From NCBI GenBank assembly GCA_035604685.1, contig DATNIB010000068.1, positions 1 to 36,387 on the forward strand: a stretch of 36,387 bases of DNA. Direction: 5' to 3'. The translations under genes and the position numbers were made by a program. The notes beneath the pieces were generated by a model. The model searched no databases. It had not been told where the DNA came from and worked only from the letters and a program-made list of their open reading frames with translations. Below are positions 28,851 through 36,387 of the stretch, in pieces (within the stretch, counting starts at the first letter, position 1; each line of letters begins with the position of its first letter). The DNA comes from DATNIB01 sp035604685 (GTDB lineage: Bacteria > Actinomycetota > Acidimicrobiia > Acidimicrobiales > RAAP-2).

Positions 28851-29773
28851 ACACCGCCCCGGTGCTGGCCGCCCTGGACTGCGGCACCAACTCCACCCGG
28901 CTGCTGGTCGTCGGTGCCGACGGCGAGCCGCTGGTCCGCCAGGTGCGCATCACGCGGCTCGGCCAGGGGGTGGATCGGACCGGGGCGCTCGATCCCGACG
29001 CCATTGGGCGCACGGTGTCGGTGCTGGCCGAGTACCGGGTCACGATGGAGGCACTGGGCGCGGCCGGGGCCCGGCTCGTCGCCACCTCCGCCGTGCGGGA
29101 CGCGGCCAACCGGGACGAGTTCCTGACGGCCGCGAGCGCGGCCGCCGGCGTCTCGGCCGAGGTCCTCTCGGGGGGAGAGGAGGGGCGGCTGGCCTACGCG
29201 GGCGCGACCGCCGATCTCCCGCCCGCCGCCGGCGCCGACGTGGTGGTCGACATCGGCGGCGGCTCGACCGAGCTCGTGGTTCGGGGATCGCACGGGGTCG
29301 AGGCGGTGTCCCTCGACCTCGGCTGTGTGCGCCTGACCGAGCGCTACCTCACGAGCGACCCGCCGACGCCGGCCGAGGTGGGGGCGGCCCTCGATCGCAT
29401 CGAGCTCGAGCTCTCGCGAGCCGCGGCGCAGGTGCCGGCCCTGGCGACACCGCCCGAGGGCGGCCGCCTGCTGGGCCTGGCCGGCACGGTCAGCACGCTC
29501 TCGGCCCTGGAGCAGCGGCTCGCCGCCTACGACCGGGCCCGGATCCATCACTCGGTCCTCTCCCGGGCGACCGTGGACCGCTGGTGCGAGACGCTGGCGG
29601 CCGAACCGGCCGCGGCGCGGGCCGGGCGACCGGGGATGGTGGAGGGCCGCCAGGACGTCATCGTCGGTGGTGCGCTGGTGTTGCGCGCCGTGATGGCGCG
29701 CCTCGGGTTCGCGGAGTGCCTGGTGTCGGAGTCCGACATCCTCGACGGCCTGATCGCCAGCCAGCGCCCCTGA
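28847..29773 (+). CDS. ppx: Ppx/GppA family phosphatase (exopolyphosphatase)
   Basis: A 308-aa protein of the ASKHA fold: LAALDCGTNSTRLLV (phosphate-binding loop 1), LGQGVDRTGALDP, ATSAVRDAANRDEFL, LSGGEEGRLAYAGA (catalytic Glu), VVDIGGGSTELVV (loop 2), GCVRLTERYL, and AGTVSTLSAL. Members hydrolyse polyphosphate or pppGpp; the length and the actinobacterial context match the short Ppx2-type proteins lacking the C-terminal HD domain. GTG 28847 overlaps the DUF501 stop by 4 nt. It is the last gene of the eno operon. Confidence 0.93.
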   Translation: MNTAPVLAALDCGTNSTRLLVVGADGEPLVRQVRITRLGQGVDRTGALDPDAIGRTVSVLAEYRVTMEALGAAGARLVATSAVRDAANRDEFLTAASAAAGVSAEVLSGGEEGRLAYAGATADLPPAAGADVVVDIGGGSTELVVRGSHGVEAVSLDLGCVRLTERYLTSDPPTPAEVGAALDRIELELSRAAAQVPALATPPEGGRLLGLAGTVSTLSALEQRLAAYDRARIHHSVLSRATVDRWCETLAAEPAAARAGRPGMVEGRQDVIVGGALVLRAVMARLGFAECLVSESDILDGLIASQRP

Positions 29774-29784
29774 AGCGCCGCGGC

Positions 29785-29798
29785 CTCCGCTGGCGGAG
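29785..29798 (+). terminator. Small hairpin after ppx
   Basis: CTCCG-CTGG-CGGAG forms a 5-bp stem 11 nt after the ppx stop, without a U tract. A terminator role is only a suggestion. Confidence 0.25.
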
Positions 29799-29826
29799 CG
29801 CGGGAGGGACCTGCCACGATGCGCGG

Positions 29827-30924
29827 GTGGCCATGGCCGATCGTCTGCTCATGGGCCCGGGGCCGTCGAACCCCTATCCCGAGGTGGCCGGCGCGCTGGT
29901 GCGCCCGGTGGTCGGGCACCTCGACCCCCAGTTCCTGGCCGTCCTCGACGAGACCATGGCCCGCCTGCGGACCACCTTCGCCACCACCAACGCGCTGACC
30001 TTGCCGTTGAGCGGGACGGGATCGGCCGGCATGGAGGCCGCCTTCGTGAACCTCGTCTCGCCGGGCGATCCGGTCGTGGTCGGGGTCAACGGCCTGTTCG
30101 GCGAGCGCATGTGCGAGGTGGCGCGGCGCGTCGGCGCCGAGGTCGTCCGGGTGGAGGCCCCCTGGGGCCGACCGCTCGACCCGGCCGCCGTCCTTGGCGC
30201 GCACCCACACCCGGCGGTCATCGCCCTGGTCCACGCCGAGACCTCGACCGGGGTGCGCAACGACGTGGCGACGGTCGGCGCCGGGAGGGGGGATGCCCTC
30301 CTCGTCGTCGACGCGGTGACCTCCCTGGGCGGCATCGAGGTGGCTGTCGACGACTGGTCGCTCGACGTCGCCTACAGCTGCACGCAGAAGTGCCTTGGCG
30401 CGCCGCCGGGCCTGGCGCCGATCACCGTCTCCGAGCGCGCCCGGGCGCGCCTTTTGGAGCGGCCGTCCAGCTGGTATCTCGACCTGTCGCTGCTGTCGCG
30501 CTACGTGGAGGGGGACGGCGGCACCCGCGTCTACCACCACACGGCGCCGGTGACCATGATCGGCGCGCTCCACGCGGCGCTCGGGGTCGTGCTGGAGGAG
30601 GGGCTGGCCGCGTCGTGGGCCCGCCACGCCGAGTGCGGGGCGCTGCTGCAGGCGGGCCTGGAGGAGCTGGGCCTCGTCCTGTTCGCCGAGGACGGTGCCC
30701 GGCTGCCGCAGCTGACGACCGTGCTCGTGCCCGACGCATTGGGGGACGCGGGAGACGAGGCTGCGTTCCGCCGCCGCCTGCTCGACCGTTACGGCATCGA
30801 GATCGGGGCCGGTGCGGGGGAGCTGGCCGGCCGGGTCTGGCGGATCGGCTGCATGGGCCACACGGCCCGGGTTCGCAACGTCGAGACCGTGCTGGCGGTG
30901 CTGCGCCGGGAGCTGGCCCGGTGA
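29827..30924 (+). CDS. Class V aminotransferase (alanine-glyoxylate / serine-pyruvate type)
   Basis: PLP enzyme of 365 aa. Motifs: LLMGPGPSNPYPEV, RPVVGHLDPQFLAVLDE, LSGTGSAGMEAAFVNL (cofactor phosphate region), VNGLFGERM, LVHAETSTGVRND, LLVVDAVTSLGG (PLP-binding Asp), and AYSCTQKCLGAPPGLAPI, where Lys188 is the Schiff-base lysine. YHHTAPVTMIGALHAAL and WRIGCMGHTA complete the family pattern. The likely substrates are alanine or serine with glyoxylate or pyruvate. GTG 29827 has a weak CACGAT box 6 nt upstream; an ATG at 29833 is equally possible. It overlaps the next gene by GTGA. Confidence 0.92.
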   Translation: MAMADRLLMGPGPSNPYPEVAGALVRPVVGHLDPQFLAVLDETMARLRTTFATTNALTLPLSGTGSAGMEAAFVNLVSPGDPVVVGVNGLFGERMCEVARRVGAEVVRVEAPWGRPLDPAAVLGAHPHPAVIALVHAETSTGVRNDVATVGAGRGDALLVVDAVTSLGGIEVAVDDWSLDVAYSCTQKCLGAPPGLAPITVSERARARLLERPSSWYLDLSLLSRYVEGDGGTRVYHHTAPVTMIGALHAALGVVLEEGLAASWARHAECGALLQAGLEELGLVLFAEDGARLPQLTTVLVPDALGDAGDEAAFRRRLLDRYGIEIGAGAGELAGRVWRIGCMGHTARVRNVETVLAVLRRELAR

Positions 30925-31547
30925 GTGCGGCGCGCGCCGCCCACGTGGAGCCGCTGGAGCTGGTCGGCCGGCGGCTCAGCCTGCGCACCCTGGTGGAGAG
31001 CGATCACGCCGCCTGGTTCGAGGTGCGGGCGCGCTGCCGGGACTGGCTGGTGCCGTGGGAGCCGCGCCCGGCCGGCACGCCACCGGCCGCCGAGGACCGG
31101 GCCAGCTTCGCGGCGCGCTGCGCGCTGCGCGAGCGGGAGCGCCAGCTCGGCACCGGCTTCGGCTTCGGCATCTTCGTCGGCGACCGATTCTCGGGCGAGG
31201 TGACGCTGTCGTCGATCCAGCGCGGGCCCTTCCAGAGCGCGTCGATCGGCTACTGGATCGATCGCGCCGTGGCGGGCCAGGGCCTCGTGCCCGAGGCGGT
31301 GGTGGTGACGCTCCGCTTTGCGTTCGAGAGCCTCGGCCTGCACCGCGTCGAGATCTCGATCATCCCGCGCAACGCGGCCAGCCGGCGCGTGGTGGAGAAG
31401 CTGGGCCTGCGCGTGGAGGGTCTGGCCGAGCGCTATCTCGAGATCGACGGCGTGTGGGAGGACCACATCCGGTTCGCCGTGACCACCGAGGAGTGGCAGC
31501 AACGCCGCGCCGAGCTGCTCGCCGACTGGCTGGGCGAAGGCGCCTGA
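30921..31547 (+). CDS. RimJ/RimL-like GNAT acetyltransferase
   Basis: A 208-aa GNAT protein of the RimJ/RimL type, which acetylates protein N-termini or small amines. Visible signatures: LELVGRRLSLRTLVESDHAAW, FGFGIFVGDRFSGEVTLSSI, ASIGYWIDRAVAGQGLVPEAV (acetyl-CoA loop), RVEISIIPRNAASRRVVEKLGLRVEG and WEDHIRFAVTTEEW. This resembles the RimJ-like gene that accompanies housekeeping operons in many Actinobacteria. The specific substrate is not known. It is translationally coupled to the aminotransferase. Confidence 0.9.
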   Translation: MSAARAAHVEPLELVGRRLSLRTLVESDHAAWFEVRARCRDWLVPWEPRPAGTPPAAEDRASFAARCALRERERQLGTGFGFGIFVGDRFSGEVTLSSIQRGPFQSASIGYWIDRAVAGQGLVPEAVVVTLRFAFESLGLHRVEISIIPRNAASRRVVEKLGLRVEGLAERYLEIDGVWEDHIRFAVTTEEWQQRRAELLADWLGEGA

Positions 31548-31577
31548 CCCGCTCGGGGTCGTTTCTGCGTGCTCTCG

Positions 31578-32513
31578 TTACGCCGACGCGTCCTGCCCCA
31601 GGATCCAGCCCTCCACCGACCCCACGTCACCGCCGAGCGCGGTGGGCGGGAACTCGCGCTGGACGCCGGCCGCGACGCGGAGGAGGCCGAACAGGCCCAC
31701 GGTCGCATCGAAGGCGTCCTCCCCGCCGGCCGCCGGGCCGAACCCGTCGAGCACCCGGCGCAGGACCCCGTCGTCGAAGGCCACGTCGTGTCGACGGGCC
31801 CACTCGATCAACGCGAGCCCCACCCGGCGCCGGTCGGCCTGCCGGCGCTTGGACCACCCGGCACGGCCGAAGCCGAACTGCCGGGCGGACTCGGCCGGGT
31901 AGGCCTCGGCCACCGTCAGCTCGTGGCGCGCGATGAGATCGCCGAGATCCCCGTCGAAGGGCCAGAGGGCGACGTCACGCCGGGCGCGCCGGGCCGGCTG
32001 CAGGACGGTCCGCCACCCGTGGATGGCCGCGCGCCCGACCTGCTGGCTCCCGACCAGCCAGAACAAGGCGGCGGCGGCCGGCCGGCCGGCGAACGGCCGC
32101 TCGCAACGGCGGAGCAGGTCCGAGAACCCGATCCCGAGTCCGTCGGCCAGGTGGCGCCGCCGCACCGTTCCCGCGGGACCGGGCCGCGCCGGGTAGAAGG
32201 GGCGGCCGAGGCTGATCTCGGCGGCGGACCCGGCCACCTCGAAGAACTGGGGGAGGAGCGCGTCCCCGAGCGACGCCAGGGCGTCGCCGAACCGGTCGAT
32301 GCCGACCGCCGCCGCGTAGGCGAGGGGGAGGCCGATGGGGAAGTCGACGCCGAGGAGCTCGTGGCCCGCGGGCCCCGCCCGCAGCGGGTCGTCGGCCACG
32401 CGCTCGACCGAGCGCACGCGGTAGCCGGGGCCCTCCCGTTCGGCGCTGGCGATCCACCGCTTGGCGGGATCGACGCTCCAGTCGGCGTGGTGCACGGACG
32501 CGGGCGCGATCAC
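31578..32513 (-). CDS. DUF429-like predicted RNase H-fold protein
   Basis: A 311-aa protein. The N-terminal ADWSVDPAKRWIASAER and LLGVDFPIGLPLAYA resemble the first strand and the 'VDaPiGLP' motif of DUF429 proteins, which have an RNase H-like fold with acidic active-site residues. Further conserved-looking parts are RYRRRHL-type basic helices (GTVRRRHLADGLGI), YPAESARQFGF, and DAFDATVGLFGLLRVA near the C-terminus with a third acidic cluster. Whether it is a nuclease is unproven. It starts 30 nt after the NlpC/P60 gene on the same strand, probably one transcript. It faces the RimJ-like gene tail-to-tail across 30 nt. Confidence 0.65.
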   Translation of the reverse strand: MIAPASVHHADWSVDPAKRWIASAEREGPGYRVRSVERVADDPLRAGPAGHELLGVDFPIGLPLAYAAAVGIDRFGDALASLGDALLPQFFEVAGSAAEISLGRPFYPARPGPAGTVRRRHLADGLGIGFSDLLRRCERPFAGRPAAAALFWLVGSQQVGRAAIHGWRTVLQPARRARRDVALWPFDGDLGDLIARHELTVAEAYPAESARQFGFGRAGWSKRRQADRRRVGLALIEWARRHDVAFDDGVLRRVLDGFGPAAGGEDAFDATVGLFGLLRVAAGVQREFPPTALGGDVGSVEGWILGQDASA

Positions 32514-32543
32514 GCCCGCCGGCTCAGGACTGGGTGGTCGGGC

Positions 32544-33773
32544 TCAGGGGCGTCCGGCGCCGACCAGGCCCCCGGTGAAAAGCGGCGCGTACTCGACGGT
32601 GGCGCCGGTGAACGGCGCCTGGATGACGGTCTGAGTACCGAAGGGCCCGGCGCCGGCGTACATGACGACGTGGTCCACCTGATGGTCACTGTCGAGGTTG
32701 TAGTAGAAGAGGAGGTCCCCCGGCTGGAGGGCGTTCAGCGGCACGTGCGTGAGCGCGTTCCACTGATCGGCCGCCACGCGCGGGATCGAGACACCCGCCT
32801 CCTGCCACGACCACTGCGTGAGACCGGAGCAGTCGAAGCCCTGGCCCGGGGTCTCACCACCCCAGACGTAGGGGACGCCGAGCTGGGACTCCGCTGCCTG
32901 GAGTGCCGCCTCGCCCTGGGCGCTGCCGACCGCCGACCCCGTCACGCCGCCCCCGCCGCTGGACGAAGCCGCCTGGTTGGCTGCGCCGGCCGCAGCCGAG
33001 GCGACGCTCGAGCCGCCGAGCTGGGCCGCGACGGCCGCGTCGGAGGCGGCCGACCGGGCGGCCGCCTGCGCCGCCGCGCTGGTACGGGCCGCTGCCGCGG
33101 CGGCGGCCTGCTGCTGGGCCTGCGCTTCGGCATACTGCGCGATCTCGACTGCCAGGTTGCCCTTGATCTGGGACAGGGTCGCCTCGTTGGCGGTGGCGGC
33201 GTTCTGGTTGGCGACCTCGAGGCTCTGGACCTGTTGGGCGGCGGCCTGGGCCAGCTGCTCCTCGGACTGCTGTTGGGACTCGGTGGTGGCGAGCTTGGAC
33301 TGCTCGATCCGGAGGGTCGCCTCGGCTGCGTCGATGTTGCCGACGGCCGTGTTGGTGTACAAGGTGCGGTCGTCTTGCTGCCACGGGGAGAGGGTGAAGA
33401 GCGCGGTGGCGCTCCCCTGTGGTGCGTCCAGCACGAAGGCGGTGACCGCATCCTGGCGCAGCCGAATTCGGTCGACGTTGACGTGCGACACGATGACGCC
33501 GATCGAGTGCTTCGTCTTGGTGAGTGCCGCCTGGTCCTGCTGCGCGGTCTGCACCGCGGTCAGGTACTCCTGGTCGAGCGCCTGGCTCTCCTGCTCCTCG
33601 CGGGCGATCGTGGTCTCGAGCGCGCCCACCTGGGATTCGGTGGCGGAGATCTGCGACGAAGAGGGTGCGGCGGAGGCCCGGTCCGAAATCAGCGTGAGTA
33701 GGGCGAACGCGGTGAGGCCAGCCGCGCAGAGGCGCGCAGAGGCGCGCAAGAGAACCCGACACTCGAAAACCAC
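32544..33773 (-). CDS. Secreted NlpC/P60 peptidoglycan endopeptidase with coiled coil
   Basis: A 409-aa exported cell-wall hydrolase of the RipA/CwlO type. A signal peptide (about 1-36, LCAAGLTAFALLTLISDRASA) leads to a long coiled coil (about 40-245) with PcsB/CwlO-like QSKLATTESQQQSEEQLAQA. A low-complexity Ala/Gly/Ser hinge follows, then the NlpC/P60 domain (about 285-400). The catalytic Cys315 lies in GFDCSGLTQWSW and His368 in VDHVVMYAG; ESQLGVPYVWGG is the domain start. It should cleave the stem peptide during septation, with the coiled coil as regulator. GTG 33773 has TAGTCT 6 nt upstream and is probably leaderless. Confidence 0.93.
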   Translation of the reverse strand: MVFECRVLLRASARLCAAGLTAFALLTLISDRASAAPSSSQISATESQVGALETTIAREEQESQALDQEYLTAVQTAQQDQAALTKTKHSIGVIVSHVNVDRIRLRQDAVTAFVLDAPQGSATALFTLSPWQQDDRTLYTNTAVGNIDAAEATLRIEQSKLATTESQQQSEEQLAQAAAQQVQSLEVANQNAATANEATLSQIKGNLAVEIAQYAEAQAQQQAAAAAAARTSAAAQAAARSAASDAAVAAQLGGSSVASAAAGAANQAASSSGGGGVTGSAVGSAQGEAALQAAESQLGVPYVWGGETPGQGFDCSGLTQWSWQEAGVSIPRVAADQWNALTHVPLNALQPGDLLFYYNLDSDHQVDHVVMYAGAGPFGTQTVIQAPFTGATVEYAPLFTGGLVGAGRP

Positions 33774-33779
33774 ACAAAA

Positions 33780-33785
33780 AGACTA
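33780..33785 (-). promoter_or_regulatory. -10 box of a leaderless NlpC/P60 promoter
   Basis: TAGTCT on the minus strand, then TTTTGT and GTG 33773. It has the same 6-nt spacing as metG, prs and the gene starting at 16432. Confidence 0.6.
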
Positions 33786-33906
33786 ACGAGGGGGACTTCT
33801 CGCACCTGGGATGCTGCGATCCTCGGGCGGCATGGCGTCACTTGCCACCGCGCCACGGAGTGGCTGGAGTCGGGCGCGAGGTTGACGGTGCGCAACAATG
33901 TCCAAG

Positions 33907-33980
33907 GGGGACGTAGCCCAATAGGCAGAGGCAGGGCGCTTAAACCGCCTCCAGTGAGGGTTCGAGTCCCTCCGTCCCCA
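33907..33980 (+). tRNA. tRNA with TAA anticodon (Leu), short variable loop
   Basis: Acceptor GGGGACG pairs with CGTCCCC (33973-33979). The D arm is GCCC-N9-AGGC with one C-A mismatch and GG in the loop. The anticodon stem GGGCG/CGCCT holds loop CTTAAAC, giving TAA. The variable region is only CCAGT, the T arm is GAGGG-TTCGAGT-CCCTC, the discriminator is A33980, and the next bases are CCG, so CCA is not encoded. The anticodon reads the leucine codon UUA. Leucine tRNAs normally carry a long variable arm, so this is structurally atypical. The 237 nt from here to the permease stop hold no gene I can support; a weak AAAGG/CCTTT hairpin follows. Confidence 0.85.
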
Positions 33981-34221
33981 CCGGTGTTGTCGATATCACA
34001 ACGTCAGCCCTGGTCAGACGAGGGTTTGAAAGAGTGCCTAAAGGTGTTTTCCCTTTCGCGAGGACTCGGGTCGGTGCTCGCGATAGTTGCTGCGCCCAGT
34101 CCGGACCTTGGGGACGCGATTCGGACGCGCGTTCTGGACTACCCGCCGACACGCCGAACGCCGATTCCGCGTTTCACAGAAGACGCCAAGCTTCGCTCCT
34201 GCGACGCACACCGAATATCTC

Positions 34222-35343
34222 TTACGCGTCACGCGTTGCCATCCTCCACGCACCGATCACCGACCAACCTACGATCCACGCGACGATGACGAGGATCATC
34301 GCCCAGGTGGGCATCGGCGGTATGCCGCCGACCGCCCCGCCGCCGGACCCGAAGTGCTGCAACGGACCCCCGCCGCCGCCTCCACCAGCACTCGAGGTAA
34401 GGCCCGCAGGTTGCAATTGGTCGAGCGCGACCCCCACGAGAAGGCGTTGCCCATTGAGAAAATAGGCGATATGGGCTCTGTCGAAGATCGGGGTCACGAT
34501 GACCTCAAGGGCGATGAGTACGATCGTCGTGACCGTCCGCTGACCGGTGAGCGCACCGAAGCCGAGTCCTACGGCGAATCCCACGCCGACCACGAGCTCG
34601 AGCCACAGTCCGATCTTCACCATCTCGTTGATCGGCGGGTTGAGGGTCCTCTCGATCTCGGTGTAGGCGTGGTATCGCGAAGCGGTGGAGCCATTGGCGA
34701 CCGAAACGCCGTCGATGAACGCGCCATTGCCACGCGGGAAGGCCTCCAGCGCTTCTCGTGGGTGTTGGTCGATCCAGCTGCGAAACTGTGTCTCGCTGAG
34801 GTTGACGGGGATCGAAACGCCGTTGTTGACGCTGATGGCAGTCGGGTTCGGGACCCCCTCGAAGCTCGTGACCAGGCAGCACAACGTGAAGGCCAACGCC
34901 ACAACCGGGAGCACAATCGCCAGCCCTGCGGGGATACGCGCCAGAAAGAGCGCGACCCGTGACCGACCCGTGACCACCAGATGTCGGAACATGCCGTCGG
35001 TCAGATCGGTCGTTCCGGCTGCAGCACCAACCGTGGCGGCGATGATGAAGCCGAGTTCCACCATCGGGCTCATGAGGTTCTGAAACGCGTTCGGGACTCC
35101 CGCTGGCCCGTAATGCGACGGATCGACGGCGTGGAAGAGGAGTCGGAATCCGTACAGGAGGACCGGGGGGCCGAGGACCAGCACGAAGACCGCGATCATG
35201 AGCCCCCGCCGCCGTCTGAGTTCGAGGTTCTTGGTCGTGACGAGCCCCCAGGTCGGCCAGGCCGCTGCCATCCGGCGCAGTACGGAGGCCGGAGCTGGCG
35301 AGGACCCCGATGGATGGCGGACGACCGCTTCGATGGTGCTCAC
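34222..35343 (-). CDS. ABC-2 type transporter permease
   Basis: A 373-aa membrane protein. Its cytoplasmic N-terminus is WPTWGLVTTKNLELRRRRG, followed by TM1 (LMIAVFVLVLGPPVLLYGF) and a large extracytoplasmic loop. Further helices are LGFIIAATVGAAAGTTD, LARIPAGLAIVLPVVALAF, MVKIGLWLELVVGVGFAVG, TVTTIVLIALEVIVTPIF and MILVIVAWIVGWSVIG. A Gly-rich stretch lies before the last helix. The layout fits ABC-2 exporter permeases. GTG 35343 overlaps the ATPase stop as GTGA and has GGAGAAGG just upstream; the frame is open further upstream but that part is the ATPase gene in another frame. Substrate unknown. Third positions are less GC-biased than in the housekeeping block. Confidence 0.88.
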   Translation of the reverse strand: MSTIEAVVRHPSGSSPAPASVLRRMAAAWPTWGLVTTKNLELRRRRGLMIAVFVLVLGPPVLLYGFRLLFHAVDPSHYGPAGVPNAFQNLMSPMVELGFIIAATVGAAAGTTDLTDGMFRHLVVTGRSRVALFLARIPAGLAIVLPVVALAFTLCCLVTSFEGVPNPTAISVNNGVSIPVNLSETQFRSWIDQHPREALEAFPRGNGAFIDGVSVANGSTASRYHAYTEIERTLNPPINEMVKIGLWLELVVGVGFAVGLGFGALTGQRTVTTIVLIALEVIVTPIFDRAHIAYFLNGQRLLVGVALDQLQPAGLTSSAGGGGGGGPLQHFGSGGGAVGGIPPMPTWAMILVIVAWIVGWSVIGAWRMATRDA

Positions 35344-36387
35344 CCTTCTCCGCCCAGTCGGCTCGTGACCGTCAAGAACCAGTCCTCCAAGCTCGTTTGC
35401 ACCTGCTGGAGGCCGTAGATGGCGACGCCCCCCTCGACGAGTCGCCGGGTCAACTCGGCGATCTCTGTGCGGGAACTCCCGGCTCGGAACGTGACCGTGA
35501 CCCCCGCCTCTGTGAGTGAAGTGCCCGCCACCAGGCCGGAGCGTTCGACGACCTGCTGTGCCGCGCTCGGATCTGCGCACTCGACGCGCACGACCAGGGC
35601 GCCCGCACCATGAACGAGCTCCTCGATCGTGCCCTGGCGGATGACGTGGCCGTGGTCGACGATGGCGACCGCGTCGCAGGTCCGTTCCACCTCGTCGAGG
35701 AGATGGGAGGAGAGCATCACCGTCCGTCCCTCCTCGACGAGGCTTTCGATCATCTCGCGCATCTCGTGCATACCGGCCGGGTCGAGACCGTTCATGGGCT
35801 CATCGAGGATCAAGAGCTCCGGGTCGGCCAGGAGACAGGCGGCGACCCCGAGGCGCTGGCGCATACCCATGGAGTAGGACGCCACCTTGTCGCCGGCCCG
35901 CTCGGTGAGCCCGACGCGCGCAAGAGACGGGCCGATGCGCTCCTTCGCCCCGCCTCCGCGGGCCTCGGCGAGAAGACGAAGGTTCTCGCGCCCGGTGAGG
36001 TGAGGGTGGAAGCGCGGCTCGTCGACGATGGCGCCGACGCGAGCTAGTGCCTCTCGGCGTTTGGAAGGAACGGGGGTACCGAGCAGCGACATCGTCCCGC
36101 CATCGGCTTTGGTCAGCCCAAGCAACGTCCGGATCAGGGTGGTCTTCCCGGCCCCATTCGGGCCGAGGTAGCCAAAGGCGGACCCTCGCGGCACCAGGAG
36201 CTCCACGTCGTCGACGGCGACGGTCGTGTCGAAGCGCTTGGTGAGGCCGTGTGTCTCGACCGCCCAACCATCACGCTCACCGTCACCAAGGGAGGCGGCA
36301 CGAGTTCGGCGAGAGTGAGCCGTCGTTGCGCCCTCGGGTCGAAGCGAGCGCTCCGGTGTGACCTCAGCTGTCGAAGTGCTCGCCGCC
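35340..36387 (-). CDS. ABC transporter ATPase, 5' end beyond the window
   Basis: ATP-binding subunit of the exporter, partner of the permease it overlaps. Visible motifs: GLTKRFDTTVAVDDV (A-loop region), Walker A GPNGAGKTT, Q-loop region GAIVDEPRFHPHLTG, signature SYSMGMRQRLGVA, Walker B LLILDEP, D-loop NGLDP and H-loop SSHLLDE. The C-terminal ~90 residues resemble the variable domain of ABC-2/drug-export ATPases. The first in-frame start codon, GTG 36206, would cut off the A-loop strand. Upstream codons stay open to the window edge with no ATG, GTG or TTG, coding a Ser/Arg/Glu-rich stretch (EVTPERSLRPEGATTAHSRR), so the true start lies outside. Confidence 0.9.
   Translation of the reverse strand, partial: AASTSTAEVTPERSLRPEGATTAHSRRTRAASLGDGERDGWAVETHGLTKRFDTTVAVDDVELLVPRGSAFGYLGPNGAGKTTLIRTLLGLTKADGGTMSLLGTPVPSKRREALARVGAIVDEPRFHPHLTGRENLRLLAEARGGGAKERIGPSLARVGLTERAGDKVASYSMGMRQRLGVAACLLADPELLILDEPMNGLDPAGMHEMREMIESLVEEGRTVMLSSHLLDEVERTCDAVAIVDHGHVIRQGTIEELVHGAGALVVRVECADPSAAQQVVERSGLVAGTSLTEAGVTVTFRAGSSRTEIAELTRRLVEGGVAIYGLQQVQTSLEDWFLTVTSRLGGEG

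Noticed and set aside
33940..34152. Small minus-strand ORF next to the TAA tRNA containing EGLEPSL
   Set aside because: That peptide is the usual artefact of translating a tRNA T-arm region; the ORF overlaps the tRNA gene.
1..36387. Defence islands, CRISPR arrays, transposases, prophage genes or toxin-antitoxin pairs
   Set aside because: I looked across both strands and found no supporting proteins or repeat-spacer structure.

Overview
The window is very GC-rich, uses GTG starts freely and encodes three protein markers of Actinobacteria: the micro ribosomal proteins bL37 and bS22, and DUF501. Gene order closely follows the Mycobacterium tuberculosis Rv1007c-Rv1026 neighbourhood (metG, tatD, rpfB, ksgA, ispE ... 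pth, rplY, prs, glmU, mfd, mazG, eno, ftsB-like, DUF501, ppx2), with local rearrangements. Several proteins diverge strongly from mycobacterial ones, so I infer a deep-branching actinobacterium, perhaps Acidimicrobiia. The class is inference; the phylum is well supported.

Layout. 0-7.4 kb: a housekeeping block on + (ychF, DUF192, rsmI, metG, tatD, an RlpA-like wall protein at the rpfB position, rsmA, ispE), flanked by tiny minus-strand genes for bL37 and bS22. 7.4-10.7 kb: a hypothetical gene that appears frameshifted, a small HTH protein, an MprAB-like two-component system and tRNA-Gln. 10.7-15.2 kb: an accessory region with a repetitive Gly/Ala/Asn-rich secreted protein, a DUF1003-like membrane protein between 31-nt direct repeats, a decayed copy of the secreted protein's 3' end, a tRNA T-arm-like scar, and a large single-pass membrane protein with Ser-Pro-Thr repeats and a possible 23-codon upstream ORF. 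15.2-31.5 kb: GNAT, small membrane protein, a GlmU lacking its acetyltransferase half, prs, rplY, pth, mfd, a PpiC/SurA-like foldase, a MazG fusion, eno, FtsB/DivIC-like, DUF501, ppx, a class V aminotransferase and a RimJ-like GNAT. 31.5-36.4 kb: DUF429-like and NlpC/P60 genes on minus, a tRNA with a UAA anticodon but a short variable loop, and an ABC-2 exporter whose ATPase runs off the window end.

How the genes work together. The blocks supply translation (MetRS, RsmI, RsmA, Pth, bL25, bL37, bS22), wall and isoprenoid precursors (IspE, GlmU uridylyltransferase, RlpA-like, NlpC/P60, FtsB-like), central metabolism (Prs, enolase) and nucleic-acid or nucleotide maintenance (Mfd, MazG, TatD). 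Many are translationally coupled through GTGA or ATGGCTGA overlaps.

The signals most worth following are a structured leader in front of the RlpA-like-rsmA-ispE operon, a recurring TAnnnT-6/7 nt-GTG pattern indicating leaderless transcripts, the truncated GlmU, the odd tRNA(UAA) together with a single rare TTA codon, and the duplication scar at 12.2-13.3 kb. I see no CRISPR array, transposase, phage module or obvious defence system.
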